From: Bacillota bacterium
GTDB lineage: Bacteria; Bacillota; Clostridia; Christensenellales; Aristaeellaceae
Assembly (NCBI GenBank): GCA_023436585.1
Contig: JAEZIN010000009.1
Span: 1-64,000, forward strand
Direction of reading: 5' to 3'
DNA: 64,000 nucleotides
Shown: piece by piece, positions 24,337-33,116 of the stretch
Layout: each line of letters starts with the position of its first letter
How positions within the stretch are numbered: position 1 is the first letter of the stretch
The notes under the pieces: model-generated
Told to the model about the DNA's origin: nothing
The model's input: only the letters and a program-made list of their open reading frames with translations
Databases searched by the model: none
Translations under genes and position numbers: made by a program

Positions 24337-25002
24337 TCATCCCGAAAAATATTCGGAGAGCATCTTCATGTTGCAGTCATGGGAAAGGGCAATGACGCTG
24401 TCGCCGGCGAGGATTTGCGTATGCCCGTCAGGGATGAAGGCATCCTTGTCCCGTATGACGGATATGAGGATGGTGCCTTTGGGCAGGTTAAGCTCCGCCA
24501 CCGCTTTGCCGGCTGCCAAAGAGGTTTGCGACACAGGCATGTCCTTTATACGCACATCGCCCACCTTTTGCTTCAGCATCTGGTTGATACCGGCCCAGTC
24601 CACCTCATGCTCAATCATGCCGGCGATATGGGCTGTGCTGCTGACGACGGAATCAACGCCCAATTGCTTGAAAACCTGTATATTCTTTGGATTGTTGACC
24701 CGGGCAATTGTTCTTGGCACGCTAAAGTAATCTTTTGCAAGCTGGCAGGCGACAAGGTTGTCCTGATCATGGCCTGTGACGGCAATGAGAATATCGGCAT
24801 GTTCAATCTCGGCATCCTGCAAAAAATGGATGTCCGTACCGTCCCCGTGCACCAGGCTGACGCCAAGGTCGTTCAATTCGCCCGAGATTTTTTCGCATTG
24901 GGCGTCATCTTCTTCCATGAGCACAATTTTGTGTTTGCCGGGAGCCAGCGTCTTGGCCAGATAGTAGCCCACCTTGCCACCGCCTACAATGACGATATAC
25001 AT
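24337..25002 (-). CDS. trkA: TrkA-type potassium channel regulatory subunit (RCK), canonical copy
   Basis: Cytoplasmic gating subunit of 221 residues. The RCK_N Rossmann domain opens MYIVIVGGGKVGYYLAKTL with an intact GxGxxG-type loop; the strand-end acidic residue in VLMEEDD would bind the nucleotide ribose. GDGTDIHFL and ADILIAVTGHDQDNLVACQLAK follow. A TrkA_C domain covers about 140-221 (LPKGTILISVIRDKDAFIPDGHTQILAGDSVIAL). Six nt after the second trkA gene and 15 nt before the small membrane protein gene. Confidence 0.93.
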   Translation of the reverse strand: MYIVIVGGGKVGYYLAKTLAPGKHKIVLMEEDDAQCEKISGELNDLGVSLVHGDGTDIHFLQDAEIEHADILIAVTGHDQDNLVACQLAKDYFSVPRTIARVNNPKNIQVFKQLGVDSVVSSTAHIAGMIEHEVDWAGINQMLKQKVGDVRIKDMPVSQTSLAAGKAVAELNLPKGTILISVIRDKDAFIPDGHTQILAGDSVIALSHDCNMKMLSEYFSG

Positions 25003-25008
25003 CTTGCT

Positions 25009-25623
25009 TCACCCCCCTGTGGATGCATATTCCGCAACGACCAGCAGGTCATTGTGATCAACGACCGTCCTGGGTGTCTGTAACGCGAACGTATCATTCC
25101 TGATGATGCCCAGAATGGCCTCGTCCCGGATTTCGGCCATGGCTTTTCCGATCAGGCGCCGCTGAGGCTTGATGATCCGGAACGCAACGCCCGTGCCATG
25201 GATGTTCAATGTTTCCGCCTGGCTTTCATGCAGCAGCTTGCTTTTGATCTTCGCTACGGCCAGCGTTGTCGGGCAGACAGTAGTCATCCCCATTTTGCCC
25301 ATGATAGCCTCACGCCTGGGATCGTATACCCTGGTGATGACCGCCGGAACATGGAACAGCTCTTTGGCCACCTGGGAAATCATGATATTCATATTGTCAT
25401 CGTCTGTGACGGCTGCCAGCGCATCCGCCTGTTCCACGCCGGCGCTGCGCAATACATCCTCGTCAATGGGCATGCCGGTGATGGTCACGCCGTTGAAGCC
25501 CGAGCCCAGCGCATCAAAATGGGCAGGATCACTGTCGATGACGACCACATCGTGGTTCTCCTGGGATAGCTCCAGCGCAAGATTGGAGCCTACCTTCCGG
25601 CAGCCCGCAATGATAACATACAT
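25009..25623 (-). CDS. TrkA-type subunit, second copy with altered nucleotide loop
   Basis: A 204-residue RCK protein with RCK_N (about 1-120) and TrkA_C (about 130-200). The opening MYVIIAGCRKVGSNLALEL has Arg where the usual GCGRVG loop has the middle glycine. The acidic VVIDSDP strand end is kept, as are GMPIDEDVL and ADALAAVTDDDNMN. NAD/ATP binding may be weakened, so the pair could form a hetero-oligomer with one sensing and one structural subunit. It lies 2 nt after the TPR gene. Confidence 0.88.
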   Translation of the reverse strand: MYVIIAGCRKVGSNLALELSQENHDVVVIDSDPAHFDALGSGFNGVTITGMPIDEDVLRSAGVEQADALAAVTDDDNMNIMISQVAKELFHVPAVITRVYDPRREAIMGKMGMTTVCPTTLAVAKIKSKLLHESQAETLNIHGTGVAFRIIKPQRRLIGKAMAEIRDEAILGIIRNDTFALQTPRTVVDHNDLLVVAEYASTGG

Positions 25624-25625
25624 GC

Positions 25626-26006
25626 TTATTCCACCTCTTCGCTGCTCTTTGCCTGCCTTATATTCATCTGTGCCTGTGTCTTATTCACCGGAACGGCAGG
25701 AACACCATAATCAATGCTTCCTGTTACGTTGAAACCATACAGCGCAAGCCTTTCCAGGTTGCGGCAGGAAGGTTTGTACGTCGGGTCCAGGGCGTAAGCG
25801 GCCCTGTAATGCTGGCGCGCGGCTGCGTCATCCCCTGTCAGTTCATATAAAATGCCCAGCAGGTTATGGGGCTCCGGGGCATCCATATCCATGGACATGG
25901 CACCGGTGATGATTTCACGTGAAAGCTTGAAATTTCCGGCGGCCAAGGTCAGCGCGGCCTTTTCTATGGTCGCAAGGAAAGCGGGAGACGGCACGGTTTT
26001 CTTCAT
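25626..26006 (-). CDS. Small TPR-repeat protein
   Basis: A 126-residue soluble protein. Two helical-repeat units are visible (about 10-45 and 50-85: PHNLLGILYELTGDDAAARQHYRAAYALDPTYKPSCRNL), with the TPR spacing of Gly, Tyr, Ala and Pro. A non-repeat tail (to residue 126) ends SSEEVE. The frame extends 42 codons upstream, but ATG follows GGAAAGGAAGGATGCAAC. First gene of the transporter block; it begins about 25 nt after the presumed transcription start. Its role is unknown; TPRs mediate protein contacts. Confidence 0.75.
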   Translation of the reverse strand: MKKTVPSPAFLATIEKAALTLAAGNFKLSREIITGAMSMDMDAPEPHNLLGILYELTGDDAAARQHYRAAYALDPTYKPSCRNLERLALYGFNVTGSIDYGVPAVPVNKTQAQMNIRQAKSSEEVE

Positions 26007-26037
26007 GTTGCATCCTTCCTTTCCGAAGAATGATTTA

Positions 26038-26103
26038 AGTATAAACCGCCCGGCATAAGGATTGTGTGAATAGGATATCCCGGTTGTGATGATTCTGTGA
26101 ATA
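26038..26103 (-). promoter_or_regulatory. Promoter of the potassium transport genes with two direct repeats
   Basis: On the minus strand TATTCACAGAATC (26091-26103) and TATTCACACAATC (26060-26072) match in 12 of 13 bases with 31-bp spacing, about three helical turns. The second sits where a -35 would be, 16 bp upstream of TATACT (26038-26043). This is how an activator of the OmpR/KdpE class would be placed. The KdpE-like gene just upstream is the obvious candidate; that link is inference. Confidence 0.6.
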
Positions 26104-26110
26104 ATCAAAA

Positions 26111-26130
26111 GGCCGCCCATGCGGGCGGCC
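26111..26130 (-). terminator. Terminator between the KdpE-like gene and the transport genes
   Basis: GGCCGCCC, ATGC and GGGCGGCC form a perfect 8-bp stem, followed on the minus strand by TTTTGATTATT. It isolates the regulator pair from the transport genes, which have their own promoter. Confidence 0.75.
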
Positions 26131-26152
26131 ATGACAGCGGTATTTATATAGA

Positions 26153-26848
26153 TTACAGCTCGTCGACCATTCTGTAGCCGATGCCTACCTCCGTAATGAT
26201 GTATTTGGGCTGGGCGGGGTCCTGTTCAATCTTGCGGCGCAGGTTGCCCATGCTGACACGAAGGGACTGGGTATCGTTATTGGGCGCGCCGCCCCATATC
26301 TCCTGAATCAGGAACCTGTGGGTCAGCACTTTGCCGTGATGGCTGGACAGCAGCGTCAGCAAATGGTACTCCGTAGGTGTCAAATGGACTTCCTCATTGG
26401 CTATGGTGACACGGCGCTTGTCGTAATCTATAAACAAATCGCCAAGCTTCCAGGAGGTACCGCCTCCCCCTTCTCCCTGCTCTTGTGCTCTTCGCCGCAG
26501 AGATACGCGGATGCGGGCCAGCAGCTCCGCGATGCTGAAGGGCTTGGTCAGGTAATCATCCGCCCCCATATCCAGCGCCTGCACCTTTTCCCGCTCGTGG
26601 CCGCGGGCGGAAACAACGATGACAGGCATGGCCGACCATGCGCGGACCGTACGGATCACATCCAGTCCATCCATGTCCGGCAGACCCAAATCCAGCACCA
26701 TTACGTCCGGATGATGGGAAGCGGCCATGGCCAGGGCCGTGGTGCCGTCCTGCGCCTCCAGGCAGCTGTATTTTTGTGTTTCCAGCGCCACCTTGATAAA
26801 GTGGCGGATGGGTTTTTCGTCTTCCACAACGAGAATCAGCGGATTCAT
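26153..26848 (-). CDS. KdpE-like response regulator (OmpR family)
   Basis: A 231-residue two-domain regulator. The receiver (about 1-120) has VVEDEKPIRHF, phosphoacceptor Asp53 in VMVLDLGLPDMDG, SARGHEREK and DDYLTKPFS. A winged-helix Trans_reg_C domain (about 130-228) has HLTPTEYHLLTLLSSHHGKVLTHRFLIQEIW, LRVSMGNLRRKIE and ITEVGIGYRM, close to KdpE. It lies 3 nt after the kinase gene. No kdpFABC genes are in the window; the neighbouring target is a Trk-type system. Confidence 0.92.
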   Translation of the reverse strand: MNPLILVVEDEKPIRHFIKVALETQKYSCLEAQDGTTALAMAASHHPDVMVLDLGLPDMDGLDVIRTVRAWSAMPVIVVSARGHEREKVQALDMGADDYLTKPFSIAELLARIRVSLRRRAQEQGEGGGGTSWKLGDLFIDYDKRRVTIANEEVHLTPTEYHLLTLLSSHHGKVLTHRFLIQEIWGGAPNNDTQSLRVSMGNLRRKIEQDPAQPKYIITEVGIGYRMVDEL

Positions 26849-26851
26849 ACG

Positions 26852-28423
26852 CTATTCCTCCAAAGGCAGCGCGAAACTGAACATGGCGCCGCCGGATGCT
26901 TTGTTTTGCGCCAGGATGGTGCCGCCGTGCGTTTCTACAATAGATTTGCATATGGAAAGGCCGATGCCGATGCCGTGACGCTTCATACCGCCGCCAGGCC
27001 TTGTAAAGTAACGGTCGAATATGAAGGGAAGATCGTTTTCCGGTATGCCCTGCCCGTTGTCGCTGACTTCAAACACGGCCTTGCCGCCTTCCCCGCTTAC
27101 TTTTATCTGGATCTTGGAGCCTGGCGGCGTATGCTTAATGGCATTGTCCAACAGATTGACCAGCACCTGTTCAATCAGCGTACCGTCCATGGGGATCATC
27201 ATAAGCTCCTTAGGTATATCTATATTGATCTCATGCTGCCCGGACCGCATTTTAACGCGGGAGACAGCTTCGGCGACAATCTCCTCCACCGCCTCCATAT
27301 CCTTGTGCAGCGTAAGCTTTCCGCCTTCCAGCCTGGTCAGGCTCAGTATATTTTCCACCAGGGTGCTGAGCCACTCCGCTTCCGAGTATACGTCGCCCAG
27401 AAAATCCTTGCGGATTTTGTCATCCAGCTCGTCATAGTTTTCCAGCATGGTGCCGACGGAGCCCAGGATGCTGGTAAGCGGCGTACGCAGGTCATGGGAG
27501 ACAGAGCGCAAAAGGTCGCCCCTTAGCCGCTCCTTTTCAATCTCCATCTTCGTTCGCTGCTGCTTTTCATACAGCCGCTCCCTTTCCAGGGCAAGCGCGA
27601 TCTGGGCGCCGATGGTATCCAGGAACATTTTCTGGCTGTCGGAAAGCACATACCTGTCAGGGAAAGCGATGCCGATGACGCCCAGCACGCCACTGGGGCC
27701 GCTGACAGGAAGGTAATAGGCGCCGCAGGCGGAGAACAGCTCCTTTCCCGCGCCGCTGGCCATGCCGGAACGATAGGTTTCCATCATGGCAGCCTTTTCC
27801 CGCTCTTCCTTGAATATATCCATGCCCGTTACGTGCCGCATGGTCAATTCTCCGCTCAAATCCGAAGCGCAAATCATGACGGAAGCGTCAAACAGGCTGC
27901 CGATGTCCTTGGAGGCCACCTTCAAAAGCTCGGGCTTGCTGTTGACGGAAAGAAGGTTCTTTTGCAATTGGTACAGGATCTGGATGCGGTTTTCCCTGAT
28001 CTCAGCCCGCTGGGACTCCCGCTTGGCCCGCGCTGTCAGCGTGCTGGCAATCAGCGCCACAATCAGCATGATGATGAATGTGACGGGGTACTCCGGGCTG
28101 TAGGCGATCAATGTGTAGTAAGGCTCCGTAAAAAAGTAATTGAACGTAAGCACGCCCAGCAGGGACGCGGCGATGCCGTACAGATAGCCTTCCGTAAGGT
28201 ATGCGATCAAAACGACGCCAAGGTTGTATGTCATGATATAGTTGGATTCATGGAAGCCAAGGTTCCTGAACATGACGGAGATGGCGGTGGCCAGCGCCAT
28301 GATCCCCGCGATCAAGCCGAAGGATGCCAGCATGCGCAAAAAGCGCACAGCAGGCTTTTGCACGGTGCTTCGCTTGTAATCCATGTCCTCAGATTGCCTG
28401 CGCGCCAAATGCAGCTTTTGCAT
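26852..28423 (-). CDS. KdpD-like sensor kinase lacking the N-terminal KdpD/Usp domains
   Basis: A 523-residue sensor kinase. It starts with the DUF4118 four-helix membrane domain (about 28-130: YNLGVVLIAYLTEGYLYGIAASLLGVLTFNYFFTEPYYT is the KdpD signature area). A GAF-like domain (about 150-280), HisKA with His310 in LLRSVSHDLRTPLTSILG and HATPase_c (about 415-520; NLLDNAIKHTPPG, DNGQGIPE, GIGIGLSICKSIVETHGG) follow. The cytoplasmic KdpD-N and Usp region of full KdpD (about 370 residues) is missing. ATG follows AAGGAGGAACCC. Its regulator is the next gene. Confidence 0.92.
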   Translation of the reverse strand: MQKLHLARRQSEDMDYKRSTVQKPAVRFLRMLASFGLIAGIMALATAISVMFRNLGFHESNYIMTYNLGVVLIAYLTEGYLYGIAASLLGVLTFNYFFTEPYYTLIAYSPEYPVTFIIMLIVALIASTLTARAKRESQRAEIRENRIQILYQLQKNLLSVNSKPELLKVASKDIGSLFDASVMICASDLSGELTMRHVTGMDIFKEEREKAAMMETYRSGMASGAGKELFSACGAYYLPVSGPSGVLGVIGIAFPDRYVLSDSQKMFLDTIGAQIALALERERLYEKQQRTKMEIEKERLRGDLLRSVSHDLRTPLTSILGSVGTMLENYDELDDKIRKDFLGDVYSEAEWLSTLVENILSLTRLEGGKLTLHKDMEAVEEIVAEAVSRVKMRSGQHEINIDIPKELMMIPMDGTLIEQVLVNLLDNAIKHTPPGSKIQIKVSGEGGKAVFEVSDNGQGIPENDLPFIFDRYFTRPGGGMKRHGIGIGLSICKSIVETHGGTILAQNKASGGAMFSFALPLEE

Positions 28424-28477
28424 GGGTTCCTCCTTGACAAGAGCCTGGAGTTATGTATCATCCTTTATATCAATCGC

Positions 28478-28506
28478 ATCATACCAATGGAAAGAAAAGG
28501 TGTCAA
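28478..28506 (-). promoter_or_regulatory. Promoter of the KdpD/KdpE-like pair
   Basis: On the minus strand TTGACA (28501-28506), exactly 17 bp and TATGAT (28478-28483), about 45 nt before the ribosome site. Confidence 0.8.
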
Positions 28507-28538
28507 GCAGCCGGTGGAATACCCAGGGCATTACGGTC

Positions 28539-29549
28539 TCAATGTGAGTAATACCGCTTCAAAGCCCGCATGGCCCGGAGCGTGACCCATTTGCTCTGTT
28601 CATTCTGTTTCCCAAAGGGGATCAGCAGACGGTCGCTGTTGTAGGTGTTTTCTAAGCTCCATCTGCCCATATCATCCTGTTTTTCCAGTACGATGCCGAC
28701 GGTGTCGTCCATCCGGCTGTCCTTGATGGATAAGCCGGTCAGTATGTCCAGAATCTCCAGGGCGTCTGTCTGGTACATCAGGGGAAAGCCGAACTTCAGC
28801 CAGCCGGGCTTGGATACCCGGTTCAGGTTGTGACTTCGCTTGTAAATGTGATGGATCAGCATGAATTCGGATGCTTTTTCGATGGTGCCGATTACTTCCG
28901 AATTTCTTATCTCCCGTGGTATGGCGCTTAGGGCCTTGAGCGCCTTGACTACACCCATATGGCAGGTATGCCTGCCCCAGCAAGCTTCATAGTGGTCATA
29001 CGGTGGGCCTTGCGGCGGATTCTCTATGCCGTCGTCAAAGCGCATAAAACTTGTAATCCAGCCGATGCCCTTTTGCACACCGGGATCGCTTAAAAGGCCC
29101 AGTCGTATCATGGCCCATACCATGTTCCCGGTAAGGCAGGGGATGACCTCAGACGGCCTTCCGCCTCCTGTTTTTATAGCCGCATGCTGAGAAAAGCCGC
29201 CCTCCTTTAGCTCCTGGGAGTTGGACAGAAGGTATGCGCATTGCTCCCTGATTTGGGGATTTGGATCGGCGCCAAGTTCTGCCAGCACAATCAGTGTCCA
29301 TACAAGGCCATGATACTTCCTGGTATAAAAACCGGGGTAGGTTCGCAGATAATCCGCTTCCTGCTGCAAAGCCAGTATGGCGGGGACCAGGCCGGTTTCC
29401 ATGATACTTCGTTTGGCAGACTCCACTTCACAACCCGCTTCCGGCTTATCCAGGATGTCTCTTAAAGTGAAGTAACGGACCGATGGATCATTTTCCTCCA
29501 GCAGCCAATCGGTAGGATCAGCCTTGAGAAGAACCTTCCAATTGTCCAT
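28539..29549 (-). CDS. Alpha/alpha-toroid (terpenoid-cyclase-like) protein of unknown function
   Basis: A 336-residue soluble protein with repeated helical segments of the prenyltransferase/squalene-cyclase toroid type. Visible are WLLEENDPSVRYFTLRDILDKP, YHGLVWTLIVLAELG, CLTGNMVWAMIRLGL and a QDDMGRWSLENTYNSDRL block like a QW repeat. Related proteins are often mislabelled as nitrogen-fixation proteins; nothing here supports that. No DxDD cyclase motif was seen. ATG follows AAAGGGGGAAAGCAT; the frame is open 37 codons further. It lies downstream of, and in line with, the 1080-residue gene, separated by a terminator hairpin. Confidence 0.7.
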   Translation of the reverse strand: MDNWKVLLKADPTDWLLEENDPSVRYFTLRDILDKPEAGCEVESAKRSIMETGLVPAILALQQEADYLRTYPGFYTRKYHGLVWTLIVLAELGADPNPQIREQCAYLLSNSQELKEGGFSQHAAIKTGGGRPSEVIPCLTGNMVWAMIRLGLLSDPGVQKGIGWITSFMRFDDGIENPPQGPPYDHYEACWGRHTCHMGVVKALKALSAIPREIRNSEVIGTIEKASEFMLIHHIYKRSHNLNRVSKPGWLKFGFPLMYQTDALEILDILTGLSIKDSRMDDTVGIVLEKQDDMGRWSLENTYNSDRLLIPFGKQNEQSKWVTLRAMRALKRYYSH

Positions 29550-29673
29550 ATGCTTTCCCCCTTTTGTACGATGCGGAATCGCAACCGAAAAGACAGAACG
29601 CGCAGGTATGTTTTCGCCACGCGCCATAATTTCCCTTTTTCTGGGTGCGGATGCGTACAAAAAGCCAAGAGCG

Positions 29674-29716
29674 AAAACATAACATCCCCGGCCTTTGCTG
29701 ACCGGGGATGTTTTCG
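29674..29716 (-). terminator. Terminator after the 1080-residue gene
   Basis: AACATCCCCGG and CCGGGGATGTT form an 11-bp stem with a 10-nt loop, followed on the minus strand by TATGTTTTCG. It should limit read-through into the toroid gene. Confidence 0.75.
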
Positions 29717-29727
29717 TTGGATGTATT

Positions 29728-32700
29728 TTATACTTCCCTTATGTGATCCTGTTCCAGCGGCGCACCGTACCTTACATCGATGGACGCAATATCGCTCCGC
29801 CGGAAGAAGACATCGCGGCTGATGGATTCGGGAAGCGTGTACCCCTGCACCCGTTCCATTTTGCCATCGGTATAATGGACATCGATCTGACCGTCATCGG
29901 CCCCGCCTTTCACATAACAGACGGCTATGCCGCACACAGTAAAGGACAAGCGTCCTTCCCCGTCAAACTCCGCGGGCGCCACAAACCAGGGATCGAACTG
30001 AAGGCGGCCCTTGTCGACAATCACGCCCAGCTCGCCCCTGCGCATGATCACGGATTCCTTTACCTGACCGGTCATGCCCGGCTGCTGGCTCTTCCCGTCA
30101 AAGGAGGAATGAGAATACGGCTCGATGGGGATCGCCTGGCAAGTGGCGGCATCCTTGCGGTACAGGAATTGGCGGGTCACATCCCGGTAGACGCAGTATA
30201 CCGTCCGGGCCTTATGCCTGACCTCACGGTTTGCGATGGCCAGCTCCAATATGGCCAATGCCAGCTTTGCGTTTTGATGCCAATAGATGCAGCCGATTCC
30301 TTCATATTTGTACATCACTTCGCTGCGACCGGTAAACCGCTGGTGCCCAAACAGGCGCTCAAACTGTTCCAGCAGGTATTGCTGCTCATTTTCGCTGTAG
30401 GCGGAGGACTTCAACGCCTCCTGTAATGCTTTTTGCGTGATCATGCCGGCGCCAAAGTGAAGCGTGCCCTTGCCGTCCCGGCATACGATCAGGCCGTCGG
30501 CGGACAGCGGGGCTGTAAAGCTGTTCTTTTGCCAGAAGGGGACCGTCATGCGCCTGGGGTAAAGGTAATGCGCATGAAGCCGGTCGCTGCCCAGCGTGCA
30601 ATCCATGTGCGAAAGCAAAGCCTGAATCTCCTCTGCGGTAACAATCCCCGATCCGATGGCGGCGGACTGTCCCTCCAGCATGGCCCGCATGGGCTCCACG
30701 CTGCCGTCCTTGTGCAAAAGGTTATAGGTGGTATACAAGGAACCCTTGTTTTTGCGGATGGTGCCGTCCAGTATGGCCAGGCAGCAGGCTAGCCACTGCC
30801 GGATGGAAGACGCCGCAAGCGCCCCGCTTCCCGAAAAGCCGTTATTGTATACGTTTTGGCGGTAATCCGAAAACGCCTTGCCCATTTGATCCAGCAGTTG
30901 CTTTGCGCTGCCGTCCGACTGCGCAGTATACGCCTGCATCAGGTCCAGGGAAGCATGCAGCCATTGAGCCACTTCCTGGGAGACGGCAAAATCCTCGCTC
31001 TCTTCCTGCAAAAGAGAAAGAAGGAACTGGACATACGCCCTCATGTGGTATACGGTGACCATCGACAGGCCGATGCCCACGATGGCGTTGTTGGCGTCGT
31101 TCCATTCCGGGCGCTGCGTGTTCATCCACACACCGCCGTCGGCGTGCAGGTTGGCCATTTTGCTCAATAGCGGCACCAGCAGCTTTTCCATCAGGCCTAC
31201 GCAATACACCTCGTCGTTTTTCAGCACCAATTGCCCATCGGAGCCCATCGTTTGGCACAGCTTTGTAATAGCGGCGTCGCGCTGCCTGTCAAACACGACG
31301 GTGTTTTTGCTGTCTTTGGCAATTTCCTCATAGGGCTTGATGATGTAGGGCACATTGGCGTATGTGAATACGTTTGTGCGCATAAGCGACCTTAATCTGC
31401 CGGGGAAGTGGCTGCTTAATCCCTTTAGCAGGCGCAATAGATATACGATTTGATGGTCGCCCCAATACCCCAGGCCGCTGAAGGGGTTGTCGGGCTCCGG
31501 GCGTTCCCAGTCGATACCGTTGCGGTGGATGCGGTAAGGGTTGTAGCCGTCTATAGTGGAGGCGTTGACGAACCTTACGATCATGTGTTCATAGTAGCAC
31601 GGGAAGGAAAGCCCCAAGGCCTCCCAGTTTTGAAAAATGTCGCGCCAGTTTCCTTCGTACCGCTTGATGGGCTTTCCCTGCTCATCCTTCAGCTTGATTT
31701 GGAACTGGTTCCAGGGCCTGGAGGGGTCGCCGTGCCGGCGGGAAAAGCTCAAGGGCAGGTATTCCAGCACCAGGCGCAAAGCCTGCGGATCATTTTCAAA
31801 TGCCTGCTTCAATTCGTGGATGGTCTGGCACTGCCTCACTTTCTCAATAAACAGCACGTCGCTTCCGGCAGCCCGGCTCCGCGCCTGCGCAAAATCCAGA
31901 AAATCCTCCGTGTCCAGCGTATAGGCACCGGCAAAAATCCCGCCGCGAAGCACATTGTACAGTGTATTCAGGTAATGGTGGTACATGGCCGTTTCATCGG
32001 CCGATTTCTGTACGCCGTCCGCCATGGCTACAAAGCGGTTCAATTGCTCCCTGCCGTTTTGAATGTCTTCTTCCAGTTCGCCCTGCATGGGCTTCGCAAG
32101 CTGCTCAGACAGCTTGACCAAAGCGCAATGGTCATACCCGTGATCCACCACGATGCGGTGCGTACATTGGCCGCCCGGCGAAAGCGTCTCCTGATACCTG
32201 ACGAAATAAGCGCCTTTGCACCCATAGGCAGACTCGCCGTAGGGGTAGGGTGTTTCATGCACGAAGGCTTCCACTACATGGGAGCTTAATGCGATTTGCG
32301 CCTTTTTGCAGTCGGTCCATGCCACATTGGCCCTGAGTATCTCCATGGGGTTGGGCGTATCGTTCATCAGTGTCGTCAGCGAATAGGTGGCCAGCGCGCT
32401 TCCGGGGTAAAGCTCGTTTGCCTTGTAAGCATCCACCAGGGTGGAGGAGCTCGCCTGCAGACCCTTGTCCACATGGCAGGGCATGATGTTTTGCAGACCG
32501 TCCAGTAAATCCGCCTGTACGCCGCTGGCGGAAAGGTTTTTGAGGACGGATGTTTTCACGATGCCGAACTGTTCACTGCTTTCATACCTGTATGAAAAGC
32601 TCAGGGAAAGGTCCTCGTTGACCTCTTCGAACATCACGCCGGCGCCCTGTACCGCCTTGTAAATGTTCTGCGTCATATGCCACTTTTGCAATGTGGTGTG

Positions 32701-32970
32701 CGCAAAAGGCTCCCACAATTGGCTTCCGATGCGGATAATGGTTTTGGAGCCAGTATGCGCCTGGTCGTGCAGTCGGTCATCCGTCTCATACGGGAAAACG
32801 GCGCCTTGCGCATCCTTGCGGCCGGCGGTAATGCCGCCCTTGGAGGACAGGAACATCCACACATCGCAGGCGGATACCACGTTAATGAAGAATGGCGCGA
32901 GCCATTGACTGTTTTCCACCTTGTAAAACACCTGGCCGTCGATATGTACAAAGGAATCCCTTGTGTTCAT
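29728..32970 (-). CDS. Very large (alpha/alpha)6-type carbohydrate-active-enzyme-like protein
   Basis: A 1080-residue protein without signal peptide or membrane span, so cytoplasmic. The first 320 residues look like a beta-sandwich (YHHYLNTLYNVLRGGIF marks the switch). The middle looks like an alpha-barrel catalytic region with YEGNWRDIFQNWEALGLSFP, NPFSGLGYWGDHQIVYLLRLLKG and GGVWMNTQRPEWNDANNAIVG. A beta-rich end follows. This order (sandwich, helical barrel, cap) recalls GH94-type phosphorylases and GH63/GH15-like enzymes, but I cannot place the family. The WGDH and WND motifs may hold the acidic residues. Next to the ROK repressor but separated from it by a hairpin. Confidence 0.6.
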   Translation of the reverse strand: MNTRDSFVHIDGQVFYKVENSQWLAPFFINVVSACDVWMFLSSKGGITAGRKDAQGAVFPYETDDRLHDQAHTGSKTIIRIGSQLWEPFAHTTLQKWHMTQNIYKAVQGAGVMFEEVNEDLSLSFSYRYESSEQFGIVKTSVLKNLSASGVQADLLDGLQNIMPCHVDKGLQASSSTLVDAYKANELYPGSALATYSLTTLMNDTPNPMEILRANVAWTDCKKAQIALSSHVVEAFVHETPYPYGESAYGCKGAYFVRYQETLSPGGQCTHRIVVDHGYDHCALVKLSEQLAKPMQGELEEDIQNGREQLNRFVAMADGVQKSADETAMYHHYLNTLYNVLRGGIFAGAYTLDTEDFLDFAQARSRAAGSDVLFIEKVRQCQTIHELKQAFENDPQALRLVLEYLPLSFSRRHGDPSRPWNQFQIKLKDEQGKPIKRYEGNWRDIFQNWEALGLSFPCYYEHMIVRFVNASTIDGYNPYRIHRNGIDWERPEPDNPFSGLGYWGDHQIVYLLRLLKGLSSHFPGRLRSLMRTNVFTYANVPYIIKPYEEIAKDSKNTVVFDRQRDAAITKLCQTMGSDGQLVLKNDEVYCVGLMEKLLVPLLSKMANLHADGGVWMNTQRPEWNDANNAIVGIGLSMVTVYHMRAYVQFLLSLLQEESEDFAVSQEVAQWLHASLDLMQAYTAQSDGSAKQLLDQMGKAFSDYRQNVYNNGFSGSGALAASSIRQWLACCLAILDGTIRKNKGSLYTTYNLLHKDGSVEPMRAMLEGQSAAIGSGIVTAEEIQALLSHMDCTLGSDRLHAHYLYPRRMTVPFWQKNSFTAPLSADGLIVCRDGKGTLHFGAGMITQKALQEALKSSAYSENEQQYLLEQFERLFGHQRFTGRSEVMYKYEGIGCIYWHQNAKLALAILELAIANREVRHKARTVYCVYRDVTRQFLYRKDAATCQAIPIEPYSHSSFDGKSQQPGMTGQVKESVIMRRGELGVIVDKGRLQFDPWFVAPAEFDGEGRLSFTVCGIAVCYVKGGADDGQIDVHYTDGKMERVQGYTLPESISRDVFFRRSDIASIDVRYGAPLEQDHIREV

Positions 32971-33037
32971 GGCAGCTTTCCTCCGGCAATTTTTGTCATG
33001 ACATCTGCTAAGAATGATAGCATATTCCAGGCAAATA

Positions 33038-33070
33038 GGGAAGGACCCGCCTGCATCGCGGGTCCTTCCC
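33038..33070 (-). terminator. Hairpin after the ROK repressor gene
   Basis: GGGAAGGACCCGC and GCGGGTCCTTCCC form a near-perfect 13-bp stem. The T-tract on the minus strand is weak (TATTTG), so partial termination is likely. Confidence 0.65.
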
Positions 33071-33116
33071 CAGGATAAAATATTTCCACTTTATAAGTAA
33101 CTCTACGCTTCGCCGC

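Noticed and set aside
22696..25083. 795-residue open frame on the plus strand
   Set aside because: It lies antisense to trkH, the small membrane protein gene and trkA, all with ribosome sites and clear families. It has His/Gln/Arg-rich shadow composition and no family signal.
28539..29549. Label as nitrogen-fixation protein
   Set aside because: Homologues carry that name in some databases, but there is no P-loop or Fe-S motif; the sequence is a helical toroid.
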